Positions 1-8,000 of a stretch of DNA of 64,000 nt are shown one piece after another. The position numbers and the translations under genes are program-made. The first letter of the stretch is position 1. Every line of letters begins with the position of its first letter. The notes below the pieces were generated by a model. The model ran no database searches. It was not told where the DNA came from and was given only the letters and a program-made list of their open reading frames with translations. Source of the stretch: Oscillospiraceae bacterium (lineage in GTDB: Bacteria; Bacillota; Clostridia; Oscillospirales; Acutalibacteraceae); NCBI GenBank assembly GCA_902762875.1, contig CACWPS010000001.1, positions 1-64,000 on the forward strand, read 5' to 3'.

Positions 1-1
1 A

Positions 2-271
2 AAATTCAAAGAAGCGCACGAGGCGGACATACTGATCCATCAGGCGGCGAAGAAATACTTTGACGAGCTTGGAATAAAAAAGCTGCCGTCCGTGAAATCA
101 CTCCGGGAGGAATACGCCGGACTGCTTGCGCAAAAGAGGACGGCCTATGCCGCCTACAAGCAGGCGCGTGAGGACATGAAAGAGCTCTATAATGTCAAAT
201 CTAACGTGGAGCACCTTCTTGAAATCGACGAGCGGGGGCAGACCCCCGGCCGGGAAAAAGCGCGGCAGTAG
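2..271 (+). CDS. Relaxase, C-terminal fragment (cut by window start)
   Basis: An open frame enters from the left edge and stops at TAG 269-271, giving the last 89 residues of a longer protein. The tail is charged and helical (KKYFDELGIKKLPSVKSL, then a Lys/Arg/Glu-rich stretch) and ends in GREKARQ. This resembles the C-terminal tail of relaxases from Tn1549-like conjugative elements of Clostridia; the catalytic HxH motif would lie outside the window. The call therefore rests on the tail and on context, since integration modules of the same element class follow. A different helical mobilization protein is possible. Confidence 0.55.
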   Translation, partial: KFKEAHEADILIHQAAKKYFDELGIKKLPSVKSLREEYAGLLAQKRTAYAAYKQAREDMKELYNVKSNVEHLLEIDERGQTPGREKARQ

Positions 272-541
272 CTTTTATCCGCTTGCGGTATTCAGCGTTC
301 TTTGAACGCGCAGCCGTCACTGAAGGTGGCGATCTTAAGGGGTTTGGGGAAATGTCACCAACAAGCATTTTGCGAGGACAGGCCATCGGGCCGCCTCGCA
401 AAATTCGCAAACTTGTACAAGTTTGCATTGCTTGCCAACTGTATCGCGAATATGAATCGCGAATATGAATGACGGTGACGGCTTTTATAAATTTGCTTAT
501 GGTTCCCGTTATTCAAATTTGAAGCATTTTCCCGAAACGCC
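272..541. other. Noncoding stretch with a strong hairpin
   Basis: No convincing gene lies between the relaxase stop and the ATPase promoter. A perfect 11-bp inverted repeat sits at 367-377 and 394-404 (ATTTTGCGAGG / CCTCGCAAAAT) with a GC-rich loop. It lacks a clean T-run, so it may be a structured RNA or a DNA site rather than a simple terminator. The direct repeat TATCGCGAAT/AATCGCGAAT lies near 433-465. Confidence 0.5.
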
Positions 542-569
542 TTGAAAATCAAAGAAATTGGAGTATAAT
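542..569 (+). promoter_or_regulatory. Promoter of the ATPase gene
   Basis: TTGAAA (542-547) and TATAAT (564-569) are separated by 16 bp. They lie about 70 bp upstream of the likely ATG at 642, in a fitting position for a vegetative sigma promoter driving the ATPase gene alone. Confidence 0.65.
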
Positions 570-641
570 ATAATTGTATTTGTTGCTCTGTGGGAACGAA
601 ACGTAATGTATTGCTTATGGCAGGAAAGAAGATGTACAAGA

Positions 642-1952
642 ATGGAGACTTTTACCCTTACCCCACGAACTCTGTACATGGAGAAGATTTTCCGTGTTTT
701 GAACAATGACAATATAACGATTGTCGCCGGTGTGCGACGTGCTGGAAAGAGTTGTATTGCAAAGCAATTAGAGGGTGAACTGCGCAAAAGATACACTAAC
801 GGCGAACAAATAGTACGATATAATTTTGAAACGGTCAATGCTAAGCGTCTCACGGGGGACGATCTGATTGAAGGGTTCAATCGCGACTATATCTCGGATA
901 AGCAAAATTTTATTCTGCTTGATGAGTTGACACATATAGATGATTGGGAGAAGGCTATCAACTATTTTTGCGAATATGCCAATTGTAAGATTATATTGTT
1001 TTCTTCCAATCGACGTATTATCTCCAGTGATCTTCGTGCAGTACGAGATGGAAAATTTGATCTTATTCATGCTCTGCCCCTGTCTTTGCCGGAATTCATG
1101 ATTTTTCAGGGCTTCCAGGAGACCACGCCGGAAAAGACGCCTTTACTGGAAAAACGTTACTGTCGGTTTGACGAGCGCTCCTATACATTAGAGGAAATCT
1201 ACAAGTGCTATATTACTTACGGCGGTCTTCCTATTATGAAGCCGGAGTATATGGATATCGAAAGGGCAAGGACCGTCACGGATGGTTCATACGGTGCTAT
1301 CGTTACTAGGGATATTTTGGAGTTGGGCAGCACAAGAGAGAGTAGTGCGGTCACTGATCCCCTCTTATTGCGTAGCGTTATTTCTATCATGGCAGATAGT
1401 ATTGGTGACAGCATCTCCGCAACATGGATTGGCAAACAAACGGCGAACTATTTGAAGCGTCCTTCCTCTACCAAAACCATAGAGAGTTATATACGAGCTC
1501 TCTTGAATGCACAGTTGTTTTATATTGCTGAGCCTTTTGATATACGTTTGGGACAGGTTACGAAAGCGCCGGCAAAATACTATGTCGTAGATGCCGCTCT
1601 GCACAATTACATGACTGGCATCCGTGCAGAAGACGAGAATCGAATGTTAGAAAACAAAGTGTTTTTCGAGCTGTTGCGTCATGATTATTATGTCTACACA
1701 GGCAGACTTGGTAAAGAAAAGGTTTCCTTCATGGCCCAAAGAGAAAAGGAAAAAGTGTATGTACAGGTGGCGGCGAATCCCGGCGATGAAAATATGGACG
1801 CGCTGGTGAATACTCTCCGTAAGATCCGTGACAACCATCCCAAACTTATTATTTCCTTCGGTCATGAAACACAACGCACAGACGACGGACTTCTGATTTT
1901 GAATGCGCTTGACTTCCTGATGGGGTATTCTTGGAGTCCAAGAGCTAAATAG
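642..1952 (+). CDS. DUF4143/AAA_14-type ATP-binding protein
   Basis: This is a 436-residue P-loop ATPase. Walker A is GVRRAGKS at residues 30-37 and Walker B is FILLDE, ending at D94-E95. The order of an N-terminal AAA domain, a middle winged-helix-like part and a C-terminal nuclease-like fold matches the AAA_14 + DUF4143 family, which is common in anaerobes and often mobile; its role is unknown. The frame is open upstream to 558, but ATG 642 fits best because the longer N-terminus shows no family similarity and a purine-rich site (AGGAAAGAAG) lies upstream. The gene has its own promoter and terminator, so it looks like free-standing cargo of the conjugative element. Confidence 0.75.
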   Translation: METFTLTPRTLYMEKIFRVLNNDNITIVAGVRRAGKSCIAKQLEGELRKRYTNGEQIVRYNFETVNAKRLTGDDLIEGFNRDYISDKQNFILLDELTHIDDWEKAINYFCEYANCKIILFSSNRRIISSDLRAVRDGKFDLIHALPLSLPEFMIFQGFQETTPEKTPLLEKRYCRFDERSYTLEEIYKCYITYGGLPIMKPEYMDIERARTVTDGSYGAIVTRDILELGSTRESSAVTDPLLLRSVISIMADSIGDSISATWIGKQTANYLKRPSSTKTIESYIRALLNAQLFYIAEPFDIRLGQVTKAPAKYYVVDAALHNYMTGIRAEDENRMLENKVFFELLRHDYYVYTGRLGKEKVSFMAQREKEKVYVQVAANPGDENMDALVNTLRKIRDNHPKLIISFGHETQRTDDGLLILNALDFLMGYSWSPRAK

Positions 1953-1971
1953 AATAAGCATTACGTCTTTT

Positions 1972-2002
1972 AGACCTTCGGTATACACCGGAGGTCTTTT
2001 TG
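1972..2002 (+). terminator. Intrinsic terminator of the ATPase gene
   Basis: The stem AGACCTTCGG / CCGGAGGTCT (1972-1981 with 1988-1997) is followed by a T-run. The group II intron begins six bases further on, which is the usual landing site of class C introns. Confidence 0.8.
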
Positions 2003-2007
2003 TTGTA

Positions 2008-3915
2008 GTGCGCCCGGCGGCGCACGTTTCTAACCGGTGAAAGTCCGGAATCCACCCGGTAGTGGGAAGGATATAGCCGAAGGCAAGGGTGTCCATTGTG
2101 AAATGGAATCTGAAGGAAGCCGGATTCGGGGAACATACTAACCCGAGGGCAAACCTCTGGCCTGACGAACAGGAAGCTCATATAAGGTTTCAGTTGAGGG
2201 TAAGACTGCTACTCAAGCCGAAGCCCGATAACTACACGGAATCAGCTGGAATAAATGAGACAGGTAGGTGGAGGGAAAGAAACGTGTGGTACCCGGGGAG
2301 ATCTGTGCGACACGTCCCGAAAGGGATAACCGCCGCCCAAAGCGGCGCTGAACGCGCAGAAGTCAGCAGAGGCCATAGTAGGAGAAATCCGAAGGGCTGA
2401 ATCAACAGGAGTTCCAAGTACGACCCGGAAAGGAGGGAAGGGCACATGGATACAGAAAACGCTGGAAACGGCGGCTGCTCACAGAGGAATAGTGCGGAAC
2501 ACGAAAAGTATGTGAGAGCGCATCGCTCTTTCAACCGGATATGGAAGGAAAGGGACAGTGCAGAGCCGGACATTCTCGGAAGAATACTGAATAAGGATAA
2601 CCTTAACAGAGCCTATAAGAGAGTGAAGGCAAACAAGGGAGCGCCCGGAATTGATGGGATGACCATAGAGGACGCGCTTTCATGGCTAAAGGAGAACCAA
2701 CACGAACTTATAGAGAAAATACGGAGCGGTCATTACACTCCATCACCTGTGAGGCGCAAGGAAATCCCGAAGTCGGACGGCGGAGTGCGAAAACTTGGCA
2801 TTCCGACGGTAACCGACCGCATCATCCAGCAGGCAATTGCCCAGCAGCTGATGCCCATCTATGAGCCGCTGTTTTCGGACGGAAGCTACGGCTACCGGCC
2901 GGGAAGAAGCGCAAAAGATGCCATTTGCAAGATAAAGGAATACGCGGAGCAGGGGTATACGAAAGCAGTAGTTCTCGACCTGTCCAAATATTTCGACACG
3001 ATCAATCATGTGAAACTGCTCAATCTTCTGAGACAGAATGTCAAAGACGAGAGAGTTATACAACTGGTCAAGCGATATTTGAAGAGTGGCGTGATGGAAA
3101 ACGGTGTTGTGATTCCGACAGAAGAAGGTTCACCGCAGGGAGGAAATCTGTCCCCGCTGTTGGCAAATGTCTATCTGAACGAGTTTGACCAGGAGTTCAG
3201 CAGGAGAGGCGTACCATGTATCCGCTATGCGGACGATATAGTCCTGCTGGCAAAGAGCGAACGTGCGTCACAAAGGCTGCTGGAATCCAGCACGAAGTAT
3301 CTCGAGGACACCATGAAACTGAAGGTGAACCGGGAGAAAAGCAGAACGGTCAGCGTGTTTGCAGTCCGAAATTTTAAATACCTTGGCTTCTGCTTCGGGA
3401 AGGGGAAGAATGGTGTATTCATACGAGTACATCAGAAGTCCTTCAAGAAGTTCAAGGATAAGCTTCGGAAGCTCACTTCCCGGAGCAGGTGCGGCAGTAT
3501 AGCAGCGGCCATGAAGCGGATAGAGGTATCTGCCCGTGGCTGGCTCAACTACTACGGCATCGCGGATATGAAGAACAACATCGAAGTGCTGAACGGCTGG
3601 CTATACAGGCGGATACGTATGTGTATATGGAAGCAGTGGAAACTGCCAAGGACGCGTATGAGGAAGCTTGTAGGATTGGGAGTTGCGGAGCATTACGCGG
3701 CTACGATTGCTTATGATCGCAAAGGCTATTGGTTTAACGCTGGTAATAAGGCAGTGAACTGGGCCTTGAACAAGGAACGACTGATACACTGGGGCTTTTA
3801 TGATCTGGCCACAGCATATCAGTCTGTGCACATCAACTGTTGAAACCGCCGTGTACCGAACGGTACGCACGGTGGTGTGAGAGGACGGCGGCCAATCACC
3901 GCCTCCTACTCGATT
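2008..3915 (+). mobile_element. Group II intron, probable class C, with its own reverse transcriptase
   Basis: The 5' end GTGCGCCCGG (2008) is followed by typical domain I sequence, including GGTGAAAGTCC and GCCTGACGAACAG. The reverse transcriptase ORF occupies domain IV. A compact domain V hairpin lies at about 3845-3880 (AACCGCCGTGTACCGAACGG and its pairing arm), and domain VI ends in CCTCCTACTCGATT at 3915. Insertion directly behind a terminator hairpin is characteristic of bacterial class C introns. The ends are assigned by eye and could be off by a few bases. Confidence 0.85.
2446..3843 (+). CDS. ltrA: Group II intron reverse transcriptase/maturase
   Basis: This 465-residue multifunctional protein copies the intron RNA at new DNA sites and helps it splice. 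Reverse transcriptase blocks run in order: PIYEPLFSDGSYGYRPGRS (about 137-155), VLDLSKYFDTINH (176-188), EGSPQGGNLSPLLAN (227-241) and the catalytic YADD at 261-264, followed by the maturase (X) region. I see no clear C-terminal HNH endonuclease cysteines, as expected for class C. The start ATG 2446 follows GGAAAGGAGG. The stop overlaps the start of intron domain V. The protein could also act in trans on the neighbouring ORF-less intron. Confidence 0.93.
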   Translation: MDTENAGNGGCSQRNSAEHEKYVRAHRSFNRIWKERDSAEPDILGRILNKDNLNRAYKRVKANKGAPGIDGMTIEDALSWLKENQHELIEKIRSGHYTPSPVRRKEIPKSDGGVRKLGIPTVTDRIIQQAIAQQLMPIYEPLFSDGSYGYRPGRSAKDAICKIKEYAEQGYTKAVVLDLSKYFDTINHVKLLNLLRQNVKDERVIQLVKRYLKSGVMENGVVIPTEEGSPQGGNLSPLLANVYLNEFDQEFSRRGVPCIRYADDIVLLAKSERASQRLLESSTKYLEDTMKLKVNREKSRTVSVFAVRNFKYLGFCFGKGKNGVFIRVHQKSFKKFKDKLRKLTSRSRCGSIAAAMKRIEVSARGWLNYYGIADMKNNIEVLNGWLYRRIRMCIWKQWKLPRTRMRKLVGLGVAEHYAATIAYDRKGYWFNAGNKAVNWALNKERLIHWGFYDLATAYQSVHINC

Positions 3916-4520
3916 GACGGGCATGCCGTCAATCTGTGGTGAAAGTCCACAAGGGGCATAGTTGCCGACGAACCCCATATCGACTCCCAAGACTCAGGTC
4001 GCGAAGCTTGGGCGAGAAGAGGGAATAGTGAAATCGTAGCCTGACGAACAGAAACCTAATACAGAGGCGCGCACGGCGGATAAGCGGGCAGTAAAGTCGC
4101 GAAGTCCAAAAGGCAACCATAACCCGTACGTGTAAATTAGGTAGGTAGACAAGGAAAGAATGACGACTTATCCTGTGAGGTCTCACGAATGGAGCAATCC
4201 TCAGTAACTGAATACGAACCGTGAGAAGTCGGCCAAGGTCATAGTAGCGACATAGTAGTGATGAAACTCTTGTAATGGGAGTGGAGCGAAGGAACGAACA
4301 ATCCAATAGTCAAATGAAACTGGGTGTCTAAGCAGTCTGCAGGGTTTGGCGACCACTACCAAGCGGTAGTGAAAACCATGGGACTGCACCTTATCAGCAA
4401 AAAATCCTCGCAAAGCGAGGGCGTCTAAGTTGTTTAGATTATTATTTGGGTTGAACCGCCGTATGCCGAACGGCACGTACGGTGGTGTGAAAGGTGCTAC
4501 TCGTTAGCCCCTATTTGATT
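3916..4520 (+). mobile_element. Second group II intron RNA without an ORF
   Basis: Directly behind the first intron lies a second copy of the intron architecture with no protein gene. It has a 5' stem (ATTGACGG / CCGTCAAT around 3913-3933), GTGGTGAAAGTCCAC, the shared block GCCTGACGAACAG (about 4040), a domain V nearly identical to that of intron 1 (about 4454-4490) and an end reading CCCCTATTTGATT at 4520. The length of about 605 nt fits an intron that never had, or has lost, its ORF. The 5' terminus lacks the canonical GTGCG, so it may be altered or the boundary slightly misplaced. Confidence 0.75.
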
Positions 4521-4623
4521 CTCGTCGCTCACATCGAACAAAATCCGACTTCACTTCGAACAAAAGAAAATCAAAATCATTTCCTCAAGTTCAAAATTAC
4601 ATCAAAAAATTTCTTGAAATGTA

Positions 4624-4652
4624 TTGAAATTCAATAGAGCATATGCTATAAT
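4624..4652 (+). promoter_or_regulatory. Consensus promoter of the adhesin leader
   Basis: TTGAAA (4624-4629) and TATAAT (4647-4652) are spaced exactly 17 bp. The implied transcript starts near 4660 and has a 5' leader of about 425 nt before the adhesin ATG, containing a small ORF and two hairpins. Confidence 0.75.
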
Positions 4653-4708
4653 AACTTGTACTTGTTTCTTGAAAGACACAATTTCAAATATTAGAGGAGC
4701 GTTTTTAA

Positions 4709-4867
<159 letters not shown>

Positions 4868-4917
4868 AGTGCACATGCGTTTTGGATTATTCTACCCAAA
4901 AGCTATGTGTACTTTTT
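4868..4917 (+). terminator. Attenuator-like hairpin upstream of the adhesin
   Basis: AGTGCACAT (4868-4876) pairs with ATGTGTACT (4905-4913). After two mismatches, TTTTGG (4880-4885) pairs with the facing CCAAAA. A run of five T ends at 4917. It lies inside the adhesin leader and starts right after the leader-ORF stop codon, so a ribosome parked there would cover the 5' arm. Confidence 0.6.
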
Positions 4918-5032
4918 GGTTGTCAAGTTTCAAAGAATATCGACAATATTTATCCTGCAAATTAAAAACGATAGTGCTTTGGATAACTCTCTGAAGAAAC
5001 ATCAACCTTGAAGATTTATGTAAGATTACTGC

Positions 5033-5067
5033 CTCGAAGGAGTTCATAAAACAATCCCTCCTTCGAG
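5033..5067 (+). promoter_or_regulatory. Hairpin beside the adhesin ribosome binding site
   Basis: CTCGAAGGAG (5033-5042) pairs perfectly with CTCCTTCGAG (5058-5067), and the adhesin site GAGGAGGA follows at about 5073-5080. The CCCTCC in the 3' arm could instead pair with that GGAGG, so the hairpin may act as a two-state switch or simply protect the mRNA. Confidence 0.55.
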
Positions 5068-5085
5068 AAAAAGAGGAGGATTTTT

Positions 5086-8000
5086 ATGACGAAAACAAAA
5101 AACGGGCGGTTTAACAGAATGATCGCCATACTGCTTATGCTGATTATGGTCTGCAGCTTACTGCCCACAACGGTATTTGCCGACAACACCTCGCAGAACG
5201 TCCCCGATATCGGTTCCGATTTTTATTCCGACACGGTGACGACGCGCTTGGATGACACTGTGGCAGTAACCGCAGACACTTATTATCAGAATGCCATCTC
5301 GACGGAAGTCGCAAATCCCACGTTGCCCACGATCGTAAAGCAATCGCAGAGTACAACTACGCTCTATGATTTTGCGGCGGGTCTGCCCTTGTCCGCCATC
5401 TTTATCGACGAGACGAAATTGGGCAAGAAACTTGGAACATTCGCATTGGAACCGAATGAAAACCAGGACTATACCGGCTTGATCACCCGTGATCCGGCCA
5501 CAAATACCGTTTCGTATAACCCCGGACAAACTGTCGACAGACATTTGCTGAACGGAGCGCCGACCGTCCTGGAAGGTCCCTTGTTCTCCTTTACCTTCGA
5601 CGATGCGGCGATCCTCCCGAACGGAACCCTTGCGAATCTGAAGATCACCTATTCCAATGCGCAACTGTTTACCGACGAGCGATTGGCGGTGATGGAGAAG
5701 GTCGCTCAGGAAGCGCTGGATGCTGCTCAGAAAGAGCTGGAAGATGCTCTCACACCGGCGCAAAAAGCCGCGGCGCGAGCGAAGATTGCTGCAGCGCAAG
5801 CGAATCTTACTGCGTCTTATCATCGTGGCATGGTTAGCTTGGCACAGGGCAGTACGCTTGAGTATTCCCACAACGATGCAAGGAACTTAACGGTTGCCAA
5901 TACCTCTACCGGTTTCAGCCAGGCTCAGGTAGATGCGGCTAAAACGGCTTATGAGAATAGAATCAAGAAATATCAAGAACAAACGGATTTGGGCGATATT
6001 GCAGATGGTGGGATAAATTATCCGTCATTGGGTAAATCCCTCGATGTGACTTATACGGTTGTGGATGACGAAGGACATCCTATTAACGGGGATTTTATCT
6101 TTGCCTTCGTTGGGATCAATCTGGAAAGAGACCCGTATGCAATCACTGCCAATAATGGAGGCAGGGGCTTGTGGTGGGTGAATGATGAGTATCCGGACAT
6201 GCATTTTTTCAATGAGCAGGTTGCCGTAACTAACAACTCGATCGCTTCCGACTACATCTATGTAAGACCGAATAATACGATGGTTGAGCCTATAAACCCT
6301 AACCTTAATCCGCCAAATGAAAGCAAACGGACCGGGTATTTTCCGCAAGTCGTGGAAGCGACGGAAAACGGAGTGCAAAAAACCAAGTTCATTGCCAATA
6401 GGGGCCAGAGTTTGGATAGTAATGATGGGTACTACTCCTCGGGCTTTGTCACGCTGGCCACCTCGGGCTTTACGATAACGGCTTACGGGCATAGTTATGG
6501 CAATGGCGGAAACATGAATACACAGGCCTATGGGTCGCGAAGGATCTGGTACCGGTACATTTCCACCACCGGGCCGAACGGCAACATCCAGACCACCTCG
6601 GAGGGTAATTTCGGCGGCGGGCTGAACGATGCAAGCGACGCCGGAAAGTCGGCGAATATCCTTGACCCAGGCACCTATGTCGTGCCGGAAGGAAAAACGG
6701 TCACCTATACCATGACGCCGAATCCGGAGTATCACATCTCCAAGCTTCAGGTGAGAAACGAAGACGGCGATATGCAGGAGGTCAGGTTTAACGGAAAGCC
6801 CCTGTATACCATGGAGGAGGGGGACACGGTTCAGTTCCGTGACGCCGCCGGTCAGCTCTGTACGCTGACCGCCTTGGCCGACGGCAAATTCAAATTGGAG
6901 ATGCCCTATGCGCTGCACGATGAAGAGGTCCATGTGCAGTGGGAGCGGACCATCGCCACGGTGACCGTCAAGAAAGTGACGGAAGACAACAAAAGTGGCA
7001 GCTTCCCCTTTGAGATCATGGCGTGGAAGATCGAAAAGGTACCAATCTATACTCCTGTTCCGGCAGGCTCCATTTGGTATCAGGACGGAGATTTTTGGCT
7101 GGAGTACGGCAACGGCGAGGCCACTCCCGACACAGATGGGCTGGCCGCTATCGTTTCCGTCACCCGTTTGACCGACAGAATCGAGATTTCCGGCGGAAAA
7201 TATCTGTGGAAGACGGATAAAAAGCTGTCGGATTTGGGGCTTTCCGCCTCGGGCGAAGACGATGATTTGTTCGTCGATTTCTTAAACGCGCCCTCCGCTG
7301 TTATCGGTGATACCCTTGATAATACTCTCAATACGGAACATGAGAGGATCTCTTTCTATCGTCTGAATTCAACAACGGAAGAGGTAACGACATACTGGAA
7401 TTTTGCCGAGGGAGAAGGACAGACAACCGACCCCGTATTGTACGAATTCTCCCTGGCTAACGGTGAAGAAAAAACATTCGACATCCCGCAAAAATACGAG
7501 TATGAGGTTTATGAGGAAACCCCGGCTGGCTGGGTGTTGGTGAGCATCGACGGCACAGAAGACGCGAGCAGCGCCACCGGCCTCCTGTCGGAGGAAAATT
7601 ACGCCACCAAGCACACCTTCCTCAACCGGCAGCTGCCTTGTGGTGATCTGATTGTAACAAAGACGCTTGCCGGCAACGCGCCGATCGCGGACGCGGAGTT
7701 CTCCTTCACGGTAACGCTCTCGGATACGAGCATCACTGACCCGTACGGAGAGATGAGCTTTGAAAACGGCGTGGCGACCTTCACCCTGACGGGCGGCCAG
7801 AGCAAAACGGCCACCGGCCTGCCCGCTGGGACGGGCTATACGGTAACGGAAGCGGATTACTCCTCTGAAGGATATGTCACCACCAGCACCGGCGATACTG
7901 GAACCATCGATGAGCAAACCCCAGCAGTTGCTGAGTTCACGAATACGAGAGACACCTTCGGCGATCTCACCGTGATGAAGACGGTGGTCGGCAACGCACC

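Noticed and set aside
272-541. Short frames on both strands between relaxase and ATPase genes.
   Set aside because: They run through the 11-bp hairpin, have no ribosome binding site and show no protein-like pattern.
558-641. Upstream extension of the ATPase to 558.
   Set aside because: The extra 28 residues overlap the -10 box of the likely promoter and have no ribosome binding site.
2089-2400. Open frames on both strands in the first 440 bases of the group II intron.
   Set aside because: This stretch is intron RNA domains I-III; the frames have no ribosome binding site and match nothing.
6025-6933. A 302-codon minus-strand frame inside the adhesin.
   Set aside because: Antisense shadow of the adhesin gene.
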